A stretch of 64,000 nt of DNA. Source: Micromonospora chalcea (lineage in GTDB: Bacteria; Actinomycetota; Actinomycetes; Mycobacteriales; Micromonosporaceae). The notes beneath the pieces are model-generated. The model ran no database searches. It was not told the origin of the DNA and saw nothing but the letters and a program-made list of their open reading frames with translations. Position 1 is the stretch's first letter, and each line of letters begins with the position of its first letter. The translations under genes and the position numbers were made by a program. Positions 41,738 through 51,014 of the stretch are shown piece by piece. The stretch lies in NCBI RefSeq assembly GCF_002926165.1, contig NZ_MAGP01000103.1, positions 1-64,000 of the forward strand, given 5' to 3'.

Positions 41738-42697
41738 GTGAGCATGATCACCGAGCGCCCCGTCAGCAACCCTGCCGGGCAGCCGCCGGTGGGCGCGGTG
41801 GCGGAGGCGCCGGCGAGCGGCCGGCGGGACGTACGCGCCGTGGTGGCGGCGTACGTGGCGCTGACCAAGCCGCGGATCGTCGAGCTGCTGCTGGTCACCA
41901 CCGTTCCGGCGATGATGCTCGCGGACGGCGGCATGCCGTCGCTGTGGCTGGTCGCCGTCGTGCTCGTCGGCGGCTCGCTCGCGGCCGGCGCGGCGAGCGT
42001 CCTGAACTGCTACATCGACCGGGACATCGACCAGCTCATGCGGCGCACCAAGCGCCGCCCACTGCCCGCGCACACGGTTTCGCCGCGCAGCGCGCTGATC
42101 TTCGGTCTGGTGCTGGCAGCCGTCTCGGTGGCGCTGATGGCGGCGACCACCAACTGGCTGGCGACGGTGCTGACGCTCGCCGCGATCGCCTACTACGACC
42201 TGGTCTACACGCTGTGGCTGAAGCGGACCACCGCCGCCAACACGTTCTGGGGCGGCATCTGCGGGGCCGCGCCGGTGCTGATCGGCTGGGCCGCCGTCAC
42301 CGGCTCGCTGGCGCCGGCCGCGTGGGGCCTGTTCGCCGTGGTCTTCTTCTGGCAGATGCCGCACTTCTACGCGCTGGCCATCAAGTACAAGGCCGACTAC
42401 GCGCGCGCCGGCGTGCCGATGCTGCCGGTGGTGGCCTCGGTCCGGCGGGTCAACGCCGAGATCATCGGGTTCTCCTGGCTGACCGTGCTCTCCTCGCTGG
42501 CGGTCTGGCCGCTCGGGATGAGCCCGATCTACGGTGTCACCGCGCTCGTGGTCGGCGGGATCTTCCTCGTCGAGGCGCACAAGCTGTGCCGTCGCGCGAC
42601 GCGCGGCGAGGCGGTCAAGCCGATGCGGCTGTTCCACTGGTCCACCACGTACCTCACGATCCTCTTCGCGGCCGTCGCGCTCGACGCGCTGCTCTGA
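41738..42697 (+). CDS. ctaB: Protoheme IX farnesyltransferase (heme O synthase)
   Basis: UbiA-family prenyltransferase converting heme B to heme O for cytochrome c oxidase; 319 residues with about nine transmembrane helices. The first Asp-rich motif is [20 protein letters not shown] and the second region is [17 protein letters not shown] 41738 has GGAAGG 9 nt upstream, better than ATG 41744. Its partner ctaA lies 5 kb downstream on the other strand. Confidence 0.96.
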   Translation: MSMITERPVSNPAGQPPVGAVAEAPASGRRDVRAVVAAYVALTKPRIVELLLVTTVPAMMLADGGMPSLWLVAVVLVGGSLAAGAASVLNCYIDRDIDQLMRRTKRRPLPAHTVSPRSALIFGLVLAAVSVALMAATTNWLATVLTLAAIAYYDLVYTLWLKRTTAANTFWGGICGAAPVLIGWAAVTGSLAPAAWGLFAVVFFWQMPHFYALAIKYKADYARAGVPMLPVVASVRRVNAEIIGFSWLTVLSSLAVWPLGMSPIYGVTALVVGGIFLVEAHKLCRRATRGEAVKPMRLFHWSTTYLTILFAAVALDALL

Positions 42698-42916
42698 CGC
42701 GCCCGTCCGGCGGTTCATCAGAAATTTTTTTCGGGCTTCCCCGGAGGGGTCCAACCCGGACAGATTGTGACGATCTCGCCCGCCCGCTTCGCCCAGATAT
42801 AAGCGACATATGCAGGCGAATTACCTGTGGTTCTTCTTAAACCGGCGGGTAATTGGCATCACATTCAGTTCATGGTTCTCGCACATCCGGGTGGAACTCT
42901 GCTTAGGCTTCGCGTC
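42698..42916. other. AT-rich spacer between ctaB and a hypothetical gene
   Basis: A 219-bp gap unusually rich in A and T for this genome, including AAATTTTTTT (42722-42731 region) shortly after ctaB, and TATAAGCGACATATGC around 42797-42812. It may hold the ctaB terminator and promoter elements for the next gene. No ORF with a supported start is seen. Confidence 0.5.
42904..42909 (+). promoter_or_regulatory. Leaderless -10 box of the gene at 42917
   Basis: TAGGCT, exactly 7 bases, then ATG 42917, the same hexamer and spacing as at uvrC. This supports ATG 42917 over longer in-frame options. Confidence 0.55.
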
Positions 42917-43249
42917 ATGGCAGATGGTTCCGATACGACGCTGACGGCTGACAAGACCGCGGAGCAGGCCCCCAACGGCCTGGTCGCGGGCATCAAGTCG
43001 TTCGCCGCCGGACACGGCGGCGCGAAGGCGGTCATCGAGTACGTCGGCAAGCGCGGCGCACGGATCGTCCTCGTGGGTTCCGACGGGGTATGGGCAGACC
43101 AGTTCGCCGACGGCACCGACGTCGCGCGGCAGGCCTGCGCGAAGGCCGGGGTCGACGTCGAGAACGCCTGGGAGCGTGAACTGATGGACCAGATGCGTCC
43201 GAGCAACGACCTGTGGCGGTCGATGGCCCGGCGCACGATGGCCCGTTGA
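42917..43249 (+). CDS. Small conserved-looking protein of unknown function
   Basis: A 110-residue, probably cytosolic protein I do not recognise. After a polar N-terminus (MADGSDTTLTADKTA) it has a region resembling an alpha/beta sandwich (GAKAVIEYVGKRGARIVLVG) and a C-terminal helix (AWERELMDQMRPSNDLWRSM). Codon use matches its neighbours. It is 9 bp upstream of an ATP-grasp gene, so the two probably form a unit. Confidence 0.75.
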   Translation: MADGSDTTLTADKTAEQAPNGLVAGIKSFAAGHGGAKAVIEYVGKRGARIVLVGSDGVWADQFADGTDVARQACAKAGVDVENAWERELMDQMRPSNDLWRSMARRTMAR

Positions 43250-43258
43250 CATAACCGA

Positions 43259-44176
43259 ATGACCAACCACCACCAGTCGACCCGGGGGAGACCCCGGGTC
43301 GCTTTCGTCACCTGCGCCGAGCTGCCCGACCTCGACCCGGACGACCGGCTCGCGCTCGGCCCGCTCGCCGCCCGCGGGGTCACCACCGAGATCGCGGTCT
43401 GGGACGACCCGGCCGTCGACTGGTCCGGGTACGACCTGGTCGTGATCCGCTCCCCGTGGGACTACGCGCGGCGGCGCGACGAGTTCGTGGCCTGGGCGCG
43501 TACCGTGCCGGCCCTGGTCAACCCGGCCGACGTGGTCGCCTGGAACACCGACAAGCGCTACCTGTCCGAGCTTTCCGCCGCCGGAGCGCCCACCGTGCCG
43601 ACGCAGTGGGTCGAGCCCGGGCGGGAGTGGACCCCACCGGCGGGCGGCGAGTACGTGATCAAGCCGGCGGTCAGCGCCGGCAGCCAGGACACCGGCCGCT
43701 ACGACCTGACCGACAGGGAGCACCGGGAACTGGCGGTGGCCCACGTACGGCGGCTCTCCGACGCCGGGCGGGTCACCATGGTCCAGCCGTACCTGGAGGC
43801 GGTGGACACCGCCGGGGAGACCGCGCTGCTGTTCCTGGCCGGGCCCGACGGCCTGGCGTTCAGCCACGCGATCCGCAAGGGTCCGATGCTGACCGGGCCG
43901 GACCTGGGCGAGGCCGCGCTCTACAAGGAGGAGCGCATTGACGCGCGCACCGCCACCGCGGAGCAGCGCGCGGTGGCCGAGAAGGTGCTGGCAGCCGTGC
44001 CGGGCGGCCCGGACCGGCTGCTCTACGCCCGGGTCGACCTGATCCCCGGCCCGGACGGCACGCCGGTGCTGGTCGAGCTGGAGCTGACCGAGCCGAGCCT
44101 GTTCGTCGGGTACGCCGACGGCGCCCCGGACCGGCTCGCCGACGCGGTGCTCACCCACTTGACCCCCCGCGCCTGA
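43259..44176 (+). CDS. ATP-grasp domain protein (RimK-like)
   Basis: A 305-residue ATP-grasp ligase-like protein. The N-terminal part is VAFVTCAELPDLDPDD and VVIRSPWDYARRRDEF; the ATP-grasp core includes EYVIKPAVSAGSQDTGRY and a metal-binding end VLVELELTEPSLFVGY. This family joins a carboxylate to an amine or thiol using ATP, often in peptide-type secondary metabolism; its substrate is unknown. ATG 43259 lacks a strong SD but is only 9 bp after the small gene upstream. Confidence 0.88.
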   Translation: MTNHHQSTRGRPRVAFVTCAELPDLDPDDRLALGPLAARGVTTEIAVWDDPAVDWSGYDLVVIRSPWDYARRRDEFVAWARTVPALVNPADVVAWNTDKRYLSELSAAGAPTVPTQWVEPGREWTPPAGGEYVIKPAVSAGSQDTGRYDLTDREHRELAVAHVRRLSDAGRVTMVQPYLEAVDTAGETALLFLAGPDGLAFSHAIRKGPMLTGPDLGEAALYKEERIDARTATAEQRAVAEKVLAAVPGGPDRLLYARVDLIPGPDGTPVLVELELTEPSLFVGYADGAPDRLADAVLTHLTPRA

Positions 44177-44190
44177 CCCGTCCCGCCTGG

Positions 44191-44232
44191 CTGTGGCTGT
44201 GGCTGTGGCTGTGGCTGTGGCTGTGGCTGTGG
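44191..44232. repeat. Hexamer tandem repeat (CTGTGG x7)
   Basis: Seven uninterrupted copies, followed by degenerate CTGGCGGTGGCCGTGG units. Located 15 bp after an ATP-grasp stop codon, in noncoding DNA. Copy number may vary between strains. Confidence 0.85.
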
Positions 44233-44386
44233 GCCTGGCGGTGGCCGTGGCCGTGGCGAGCGTGCCGGCCCTGGCGGCGTCCGGGCTTTGGCAGCGGGCC
44301 CGGGACCGCGACCCTCCCGGCTGCGGACGCACCTCGCCGACCCACCCAACGCGGTGCACGCAACGCCAGGCTGTCTCAGGGCTCGA

Positions 44387-44540
44387 GGCACCCACGGTGT
44401 TCCACTCGCTGTCTGCCGGGGCCCTGGGTGGAACGGCATGGGTGTCTCAGGGCTGTCCAGGCACCCATGGTGTTCCACTCGCGATCCGTCCGTGCCGTGA
44501 GTGGAACGCCATGAGTGGCACGAGGGGGCGCGTTTCCACT
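44387..44540. repeat. Cluster of the 49-nt hairpin repeat
   Basis: One clear copy at 44429-44477 (arms 44429-44446 and 44460-44477, 13-nt loop, 3 mismatches). It is flanked by a half copy at 44387-44404 (right arm only) and a degenerate copy beginning at 44502. The arms match those at 22492-22613. Confidence 0.75.
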
Positions 44541-44631
44541 CGGGCTGGCGGCGCGTTTGCCGGCCGTCGCCGCCATCGTGGCGTCGGCGGCTTTCGCCGG
44601 GGCCCACCGGGCAGCGTCTTCGATACCATCA

Positions 44632-44811
44632 GCGCGCGCTGCTCGGCCTGCACGTCGCCAGGCTGCTGCACCGCGACGGCGATCTCTGGGTGCTGATCGT
44701 CGCGTACGCGGTCAGCAACGGCAGCTTGGTCATGCTGGCTGTCACCACCGACGCCGGCCCGGCTGAACCGGAGCCGCCGGAGCCGCCGGTGCCGCCCGCG
44801 CCGCCGGGAGG
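44632..44811 (+). pseudogene. Possible remnant of a membrane-protein gene
   Basis: One plus-strand frame here has strongly GC-biased third codon positions and encodes a hydrophobic segment (LWVLIVAYAVSNGSLVMLAV) followed by a Pro/Glu-rich tail. There is no start codon with an SD, and the frame runs into the 3-prime end of the opposite gene. It looks like a decayed gene fragment; it could also be chance. Confidence 0.25.
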
Positions 44812-46479
44812 TCAGTCGCGGTCGCTGTGGTTACGTGCCCAGCGGCCGCCGATCGGCGGCGTGTCCAGCCGCAGCGCGGCCTCGGTGCCGGCCAGGTCGT
44901 TGTCCTCGAACGCGCACGAGACGCAACTGCCCGCCTCGGTGACCCAGATGCCGTACGCCTGGGTGTCGGCGTCCCGGTGCCAGATCCGGTTGCCGCGCAC
45001 GGTGGCCGAGTCGAACGGCGCGGCGATGGTGATGCCGCCGCAGGCCGGCGGGCCGTCCGGCAGCTCGTACCTCGTGCCCGGCCCCGGGGTGGCCTCGTTC
45101 CAGCCGGTGGTGCCGTCCGGGCGTACCTCGGCCAGGGAGAGCCGGGTGGCGCTGTTGTCGGACACCACCGCGTCCCGTGAGCCGACCCGGACCACCTTGC
45201 CCCGGTGCCCGCCGTCGGGCCAGTCCGCGTTGCCGTCGGTGAGCTCGCGCGGGCCGTAGCGCACCGCCTCGCCGGAGCCGGAGCAGGCCGGGGCGGAGCG
45301 GCGGCCGTTGTCCCGGATCCGGTTGCCCACGATCGAGGTGTCCAGCATCGGCCGGTCGATCCGGATGCCGTCCAGCGCGTTCTCCCGGATGTCGTTGTCC
45401 TGGATCACCACGTCGGCCGCCGCGCCCCGGTAGCCGTGGCCCAGGTCGTGCTCGTGGTAGCCGAAACCGCCGTTGCGGCTGATCCGGTTGCCCTGCACGG
45501 TGTACGGGCCGGGGGTGTTGCCCATGCTGATCCCGTCGCCGACGTTGGCGTCGATCACGCAGCCGGTGAGCAGGCCGCCGCGCCCGGCCACCCCGGCGGT
45601 GCCGTTGCCGGACACGTCGAAGCCGGCCTCCAGGTTGTTGGTCATGGTGCAGCCGGAGACGATCAACCCGTCGGCGCCCCAGTCGGAGATGCCGAACCGG
45701 TTGGCCTGGCTGTGGCAGCCGATGATCCGGAAACCGCGCGGTGGGGTCCAGTAGTCCTTCTGCAACTCCAGGAAGATCCCGTTGGTGCCGTTGCCGATGG
45801 TGGTGCAGTTGGCGATGGTGAGGCGCTCCACGTCGCCCCAGCCGCCGATACCGACGCCGATCCCGGCGCCGCCCATCTGGTCGCCGTTGTCCAGCCGGCC
45901 GCACCCCACCACGACCACGCCGTCGATCAGGCTGTCCTGGAGGAAGTCACAGCCCAGGCCGGTCGCCCCGGTGTGGTGGATGTAGAGGTTGCGGAACACG
46001 CCGCGCACCACGTACTGCAGGCCCAGCCCCTTGGCCAGGTAGTCGTAGGAGGTCTGGGCGACCCCGGAGCCGTCGATCTCGAAGTCGGCGAACGTGCAGT
46101 CGGCGATGTGCCGGTCCCGGTCCGCGCCGTGCTGCACGGTGGTCCAGTACGCCAGCGGGACCGGTGCGCTGCGGTCGCCCTCGTTGCTGAGCAGGAACCG
46201 GGTCGCGGCCGGTCCGGCGCCGATCAGCGAGACACCGCTGCGCCAGACGGTGCCGGCGTCGCGGATCGAGTACAGGCCGGGCGGACAGTAGATCACCCGG
46301 GCCCGGCCGTCGGCGTCGTACCCGGCGCCGAGCCGGTCCACCAGGGCCGCCAGCGCCGGCTGGTCGTTCGTCACCCCGTCGCCGGTGAGGCCGTGCTCGT
46401 GGGCGTCGCACCACAGCGGCGCGCCGGCGACCGGCGTCAGCCGTTGCGGCGTGGTGGTGGCGAGGCTCTTGCGCGGCAC
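44812..46479 (-). CDS. Right-handed parallel beta-helix protein (pectate lyase superfamily-like)
   Basis: A 555-residue protein starting with the pectate-lyase-3/GH28-type motif HGLTGDGVTNDQPALAALVD, then repeated beta-helix turns rich in G-N-x-I and D-N-x-I coils (VQGNRISRNG, IQDNDIRENALDGIRI, IVGNRIRDNG). No signal peptide is visible, so either it is cytosolic or uses another export route. Could be a carbohydrate lyase, epimerase or a phage-tailspike-like protein; catalytic residues cannot be assigned. GTG 46479 has AGGGGAG about 7 nt upstream. Convergent with the ATP-grasp gene and upstream of nothing obvious. Confidence 0.85.
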   Translation of the reverse strand: MPRKSLATTTPQRLTPVAGAPLWCDAHEHGLTGDGVTNDQPALAALVDRLGAGYDADGRARVIYCPPGLYSIRDAGTVWRSGVSLIGAGPAATRFLLSNEGDRSAPVPLAYWTTVQHGADRDRHIADCTFADFEIDGSGVAQTSYDYLAKGLGLQYVVRGVFRNLYIHHTGATGLGCDFLQDSLIDGVVVVGCGRLDNGDQMGGAGIGVGIGGWGDVERLTIANCTTIGNGTNGIFLELQKDYWTPPRGFRIIGCHSQANRFGISDWGADGLIVSGCTMTNNLEAGFDVSGNGTAGVAGRGGLLTGCVIDANVGDGISMGNTPGPYTVQGNRISRNGGFGYHEHDLGHGYRGAAADVVIQDNDIRENALDGIRIDRPMLDTSIVGNRIRDNGRRSAPACSGSGEAVRYGPRELTDGNADWPDGGHRGKVVRVGSRDAVVSDNSATRLSLAEVRPDGTTGWNEATPGPGTRYELPDGPPACGGITIAAPFDSATVRGNRIWHRDADTQAYGIWVTEAGSCVSCAFEDNDLAGTEAALRLDTPPIGGRWARNHSDRD

Positions 46480-46551
46480 CGGGAACTCCCCTCGGGCGTA
46501 CGGTCCGTGGCCCGGACCGCTTTCCCGTTCCCGTCGCGCGATAACGCCCGC

Positions 46552-47496
46552 TCAGGCGCCGGCGCCCACCGGCTCGGCGACCGGCTCGGCCGGGGCCGGC
46601 GGGGCGGCCGGCAGCCGCTCCCGGGTCGCGAACAGGACGCCGAGCGTGGCCAGCAGCACCAGGCAGGAGCCGAGCATGTGCGCGCCGACGAGCACGCCGG
46701 GCAGGTGGGTGAAGTACTGGACGAAGCCGATCACGCCCTGGCCCAGCTCGATCGCGATCAGCACCGCGGCGGCCCGCGCCGCGCGCTCCGCGCCGACCGC
46801 CCGGAACGCGAAGTACAGCGCCACCGAGAGACCGATCAGCAGGAAGACGCCGTCGGCGTGCACCTGCGAGATCTGCGTCGGGTCCAGGCTGTTGCGGGCC
46901 GCGCCGCGGTCGCCGGCGTGCGGGCCGCTGCCGGTCACCCAGGTGCCGACCACCAGCACCGACGCGCTCACCGCCGTGGTGATCCAGGCGAGGGTACGCA
47001 GCGGCGCCGGCACGGTCGGGCTGACCGGCCCGTCCGGCTCCTTGATCCGCCGCCAGAGCGCGTACGCGGCGGCGATGACCGCCATCGAGGCGAGGAAGTG
47101 CAGCCCGACCACCCACGGGTTGAGGTTGGTCAGCACGGTGATGCCGCCGATGACCGCCTGGGCCGGGATGCCGAACAGCACGCCGACGGCCAGCGGGAGC
47201 AGCCCGCGCCGGCGGGGACGGTGGGCCAGCACGGCCAGCACGACGGCGAGTGCGATGATCCCCACCGCGAAGGTGAGCAGCCGGTTGCCGAACTCGATCA
47301 CCCCGTGCACGCCCATCTCGGCGGTCGTGGTGTAGGAGTCGTCGGTGCACCGGGGCCAGGTGGGGCAGCCGAGGCCGGACGCGGTGAGCCGGACGGCCCC
47401 GCCGGTGACCACGATCGCGACGTTCGCGATGATCGAGGCGAGCGCGAGGCGGCGCAGCAGCGTGGACGAGACCGGGAACCGGACGGAACGCTTCAC
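46552..47496 (-). CDS. ctaA: Heme A synthase (COX15/CtaA)
   Basis: Oxidises heme O to heme A for aa3-type oxidase; 314 residues, about eight transmembrane helices. Conserved features include TGGAVRLTASGLGCPTWPRC with the Cys pair of type-1/2 CtaA, EFGNRLLT, GLHFLASMAV, and VHADGVFLLIGLSVAL and GAHMLGSCLVLL with heme-ligand His. GTG 47496 (VKRSVRFPV) is preceded by TAGGAT and 7 nt, so the transcript is probably leaderless. Divergent from sufR. Confidence 0.95.
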   Translation of the reverse strand: MKRSVRFPVSSTLLRRLALASIIANVAIVVTGGAVRLTASGLGCPTWPRCTDDSYTTTAEMGVHGVIEFGNRLLTFAVGIIALAVVLAVLAHRPRRRGLLPLAVGVLFGIPAQAVIGGITVLTNLNPWVVGLHFLASMAVIAAAYALWRRIKEPDGPVSPTVPAPLRTLAWITTAVSASVLVVGTWVTGSGPHAGDRGAARNSLDPTQISQVHADGVFLLIGLSVALYFAFRAVGAERAARAAAVLIAIELGQGVIGFVQYFTHLPGVLVGAHMLGSCLVLLATLGVLFATRERLPAAPPAPAEPVAEPVGAGA

Positions 47497-47503
47497 GGAG
47501 CGA

Positions 47504-47509
47504 ATCCTA
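47504..47509 (-). promoter_or_regulatory. Leaderless -10 box of ctaA
   Basis: TAGGAT on the minus strand, exactly 7 bases before GTG 47496. An AGGA inside it could alternatively serve as an SD. Confidence 0.5.
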
Positions 47510-47598
47510 CGCACCGTAGTTGATCCCGATCGGGTGACTCCGCAACCCCGGTGGTCGGAATCACCGGACCCGGGTTTGCGGGCCCCGGACGATTTACG

Positions 47599-47604
47599 TA
47601 ACGT
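47599..47604 (+). promoter_or_regulatory. Leaderless -10 box of sufR with overlapping palindromes
   Basis: TAACGT, exactly 7 bases, then GTG 47612. The box overlaps TTACGTAA and AACGTT palindromes, which could be bound by the regulator itself. Confidence 0.55.
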
Positions 47605-47611
47605 TGCCGTT

Positions 47612-48388
47612 GTGAAAAACGCGGCGGCGCTGTCCCGGGCGTCGGTGACCGGTGCGGTCACCGACGGTTCGCGGTCGCGTCGTGGCACCCGGCACGTCGA
47701 GCGGGAGTCCGCTCCGGCCGACCTGTCGACCCGTGACCGGGTCACCCAGCTCCTGCTGGAGCGGGGCGCCACCACCGCAGCGCAGCTCGGCTCGGCGCTC
47801 GGCCTCAGCCCGGCCGCGATCCGCCGGCACCTCGACGCCATGCTCGCCGACGGCGACGTGGTCGCCCGCGACCAGGTCGTGCGCGGCAGCCGGGGGCGGG
47901 GCCGGCCGGCCAAGGTCTTCGCGCTCACCGAGGCGGCCCGGGGCCGCTGCGGCACCCACCACTACGACAACATGGCCACCGCCGCGCTGCGGTGGATCGC
48001 CCGTACCGGCGGCGCCGAGGCGGTCGCGGCGTTCGCGGCCGAGCAGGTCTCCGCGCTGGAGACCCGCTGCCGGGCGGCCATGGAGGACGCGGGAGACGCG
48101 CCGCTCGCGCGGGCCGAGGCGCTCGCCGGGGCGCTCACCGCCGAGGGTTACGCTGCCAACGCGTCCACGATCGCGCCCGGCGGCCAGCTCTGCCAGCACC
48201 ACTGCCCGGTGGCGCACGTGGCCGCCGAGTTCCCTCAGCTGTGCGAGGCCGAGACCGAGGTCATCTCCCGTCTGGTCGGCACCCACGTACAGCGCCTGGC
48301 CACCATCGCGCACGGCGACGGCGTGTGCACCACGCACATTCCCGCCCAGTCCGGTTCCACCGTCACCACTGTGAGGACAGATAGATGA
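47612..48388 (+). CDS. sufR: Iron-sulfur-responsive regulator SufR
   Basis: DeoR/ArsR-like winged-helix repressor of the SUF operon, 258 residues. [23 protein letters not shown]. The C-terminal cluster-binding region has Cys in [24 protein letters not shown] and [10 protein letters not shown], matching the [4Fe-4S] SufR family of actinobacteria. GTG 47612 has no SD but a -10 seven bases before. ATGA overlap with sufB means translational coupling, and it likely represses the whole operon when clusters are replete. Confidence 0.95.
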   Translation: MKNAAALSRASVTGAVTDGSRSRRGTRHVERESAPADLSTRDRVTQLLLERGATTAAQLGSALGLSPAAIRRHLDAMLADGDVVARDQVVRGSRGRGRPAKVFALTEAARGRCGTHHYDNMATAALRWIARTGGAEAVAAFAAEQVSALETRCRAAMEDAGDAPLARAEALAGALTAEGYAANASTIAPGGQLCQHHCPVAHVAAEFPQLCEAETEVISRLVGTHVQRLATIAHGDGVCTTHIPAQSGSTVTTVRTDR

Positions 48389-49815
48389 CCGAGCAGATCG
48401 TTCAGCCCCTGACCCAGGAGGAGCAGCTCGCGGCCCTCGGTCGTTACGAGTACGGCTGGGCCGACCCCGACGTCGCCGGGGCGTCCGCCCAGCGCGGCCT
48501 CAGCGAGGCGGTGGTGCGGGACATCTCGGCCAAGAAGAACGAGCCGGCCTGGATGCTCGACCTGCGGCTCAAGGGCCTGCGGCTGTTCGGCCGCAAGCCG
48601 ATGCCGAACTGGGGCGCCGACCTCACCGGGATCGACTTCGACAACATCAAGTACTTCGTGCGGTCCACCGAGAAGCAGGCCACCTCCTGGGAGGACCTGC
48701 CCGAGGACATCAAGAACACCTACGACAAGCTCGGCATCCCGGAGGCGGAGAAGCAGCGCCTGGTCGCCGGTGTCGCGGCGCAGTACGAGTCCGAGGTGGT
48801 CTACCACCAGATCCGTGAGGACCTGGAGGAGCAGGGCGTCGTCTTCCTGGACACCGACACCGCGCTCAAGGAGCACGAGGACCTGTTCAAGGAGTACTTC
48901 GGTACGGTCATCCCGGTCGGCGACAACAAGTTCGCCGCGCTGAACACCTCCGTCTGGTCCGGTGGCTCGTTCATCTACGTGCCGAAGGGCGTGCACGTGG
49001 ACATCCCGCTGCAGGCCTACTTCCGGATCAACACGGAGAACATGGGCCAGTTCGAGCGGACGCTGATCATCGTCGACGAGGGCGCGTACGTGCACTACGT
49101 CGAGGGTTGCACCGCGCCCATCTACTCCTCCGACTCGCTGCACAGCGCGGTCGTGGAGATCATCGTCAAGAAGAACGCCCGGTGCCGGTACACGACCATC
49201 CAGAACTGGTCGAACAACGTCTACAACCTGGTCACCAAGCGTGCCGTGTGCCACGAGGGCGCGACCATGGAGTGGGTCGACGGCAACATCGGCTCCAAGG
49301 TCACCATGAAGTACCCGGCGGTCTACATGACCGGCGAGCACGCCAAGGGCGAGGTGCTCTCGGTGGCCATGGCCGGCGAGGGCCAGCACCAGGACGCCGG
49401 CGCCAAGATGGTGCACGCCGCGCCGCACACCTCCTCGACCATCGTGTCGAAGTCGATCGCCCGGGGCGGCGGCCGCACCTCGTACCGCGGTCTGGTGCAG
49501 GTGCTGGAGGGCTCGACCAGCAGCAAGAGCACGGTCAAGTGCGACGCGCTCCTGGTCGACACGATCTCCCGCTCCGACACCTACCCGTACGTCGACATCC
49601 GCGAGGACGACGTGTCGATGGGGCACGAGGCGACCGTCTCCAAGGTCAGCGAGGACCAGCTCTTCTACCTGATGAGCCGGGGCCTGAGCGAGGACGAGGC
49701 GATGGCGATGATCGTGCGCGGCTTCATCGAGCCGATCGCCAAGGAGCTTCCGATGGAGTACGCGCTGGAGCTCAACCGCCTGATCGAGCTGCAGATGGAG
49801 GGCGCGGTCGGCTGA
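48385..49815 (+). CDS. sufB: Fe-S cluster assembly scaffold SufB
   Basis: Scaffold subunit of the SufBCD complex, 476 residues, on which Fe-S clusters are built. Conserved segments include [15 protein letters not shown]-type [36 protein letters not shown] (cluster/persulfide region) and C-terminal [20 protein letters not shown]. It is the full-length intein-free form. ATG 48385 overlaps the sufR stop by 4 nt. Confidence 0.98.
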   Translation: MTEQIVQPLTQEEQLAALGRYEYGWADPDVAGASAQRGLSEAVVRDISAKKNEPAWMLDLRLKGLRLFGRKPMPNWGADLTGIDFDNIKYFVRSTEKQATSWEDLPEDIKNTYDKLGIPEAEKQRLVAGVAAQYESEVVYHQIREDLEEQGVVFLDTDTALKEHEDLFKEYFGTVIPVGDNKFAALNTSVWSGGSFIYVPKGVHVDIPLQAYFRINTENMGQFERTLIIVDEGAYVHYVEGCTAPIYSSDSLHSAVVEIIVKKNARCRYTTIQNWSNNVYNLVTKRAVCHEGATMEWVDGNIGSKVTMKYPAVYMTGEHAKGEVLSVAMAGEGQHQDAGAKMVHAAPHTSSTIVSKSIARGGGRTSYRGLVQVLEGSTSSKSTVKCDALLVDTISRSDTYPYVDIREDDVSMGHEATVSKVSEDQLFYLMSRGLSEDEAMAMIVRGFIEPIAKELPMEYALELNRLIELQMEGAVG

Positions 49816-49871
49816 CGCCGGCCCCCGTCCTCCGCCTCACCTGACACCTCGTCGCAGAACACAAGGAAGAG

Positions 49872-51014
49872 ATGACTACCCAGGCTTCCGCGCCGCCCAC
49901 GACCAAGTCGCAGGCGCTCCGCTCGTACGACGTCGCCGACTTCCCGGCCCTGACCGGCCTGGAGGAGGAGTGGCGCTTCACCCCGCTCAAGCGCCTGCGC
50001 GGCCTGACCGGGTCGGCGCAGGGCGCGACCGGCGCGGTCCGGCACGAGTACGGTGACCTGCCCGAGGGCGTCACCGTCGACCGGATCGGCCGGGACGACC
50101 CCCGGGTGGGCAGCGTGCTCACCCCGTTCGACCGGGTCAGCGCGCTCGCGTACGGCGGGGCCGACCGCGCGCTGCTGGTGCGGGTCGCCCGCGACGCGGT
50201 GGTGGAGGCGCCGGTGCGCCTGCGGGTGGTCGGCGAGAACGCCGAGGCGCTCGCCTTCGGCCACACGTTCGTCGAGGTGGACCGGTTCGCCGAGGCCACC
50301 GTGGTGATCGAGCACGTCGGCTCGGCCACGCTGGCCGACAACGTCGAGGTGTCGGTGGGCGACGGGGCGAAGCTGACCCTGGTCACCGTCGCCGACTGGG
50401 CCGACGACGCGGTGCAGGCGCAGCACCTGAAGGTGCGGCTGGGCCGCGACGCCCGGATCCTGCACGTGCAGGTCAGCCTCGGCGGCGACCTGGTCCGGCA
50501 GTACACGTCGGTGGAGTACACCCAGCGCGGCGGCGAGGCCGAGCTGTACGGCGTCTACTTCGCCGACTCCGGCCAGCACCTGGAGCACCGGCAGCTGGTC
50601 GACCACACCGTGCCGGACTGCCGCAGCAACGTCGGCTACCGGGGCGCGCTGCAGGGCGACGACGCGCACACGGTCTGGGTCGGCGACGTGCTGATCCGCG
50701 CCGAGGCCACCGGCACCGACACGTACGAGATCAACCGGAACCTGCTGCTCACCGACGGCGCGCGGGCCGACTCCGTACCCAACCTGGAGATCGAGACCGG
50801 CGAGATCGCCGGCGCCGGGCACGCCAGCGCGACCGGCCGGTTCGACGACGAGCAGCTGTTCTACCTGATGGCCCGGGGCATCCCGGAGGCCGAGGCGCGG
50901 CGCCTGGTGGTGCGCGGCTTCTTCGCCGAGCTGATCAACAAGATCCCGGTCGAGGACCTGCGCGAGCGCCTCGGTGACGCCATCGAGGCCCGGCTGGCGA
51001 AGGCCGGCGCCTGA
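49872..51014 (+). CDS. sufD: Fe-S cluster assembly protein SufD
   Basis: SufB paralogue and partner in the SufBCD complex, 380 residues. Beta-helical core with YRGALQGDDAHTVWVGDVLI and the C-terminal LFYLMARGIPEAEARRLVVR shared with SufB. ATG 49872 has AGGAAGAG upstream. The stop overlaps the next start by 1 nt. Confidence 0.97.
   Translation: MTTQASAPPTTKSQALRSYDVADFPALTGLEEEWRFTPLKRLRGLTGSAQGATGAVRHEYGDLPEGVTVDRIGRDDPRVGSVLTPFDRVSALAYGGADRALLVRVARDAVVEAPVRLRVVGENAEALAFGHTFVEVDRFAEATVVIEHVGSATLADNVEVSVGDGAKLTLVTVADWADDAVQAQHLKVRLGRDARILHVQVSLGGDLVRQYTSVEYTQRGGEAELYGVYFADSGQHLEHRQLVDHTVPDCRSNVGYRGALQGDDAHTVWVGDVLIRAEATGTDTYEINRNLLLTDGARADSVPNLEIETGEIAGAGHASATGRFDDEQLFYLMARGIPEAEARRLVVRGFFAELINKIPVEDLRERLGDAIEARLAKAGA

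Larger units (their letters stand above)
44177..44811. repeat. 635-bp repeat-rich spacer between convergent genes
   Basis: Contains seven perfect copies of the hexamer CTGTGG (44191-44232), a hairpin-repeat cluster at about 44370-44540, and a coding-like but startless stretch at about 44632-44811. No supported gene is seen. Confidence 0.7.
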
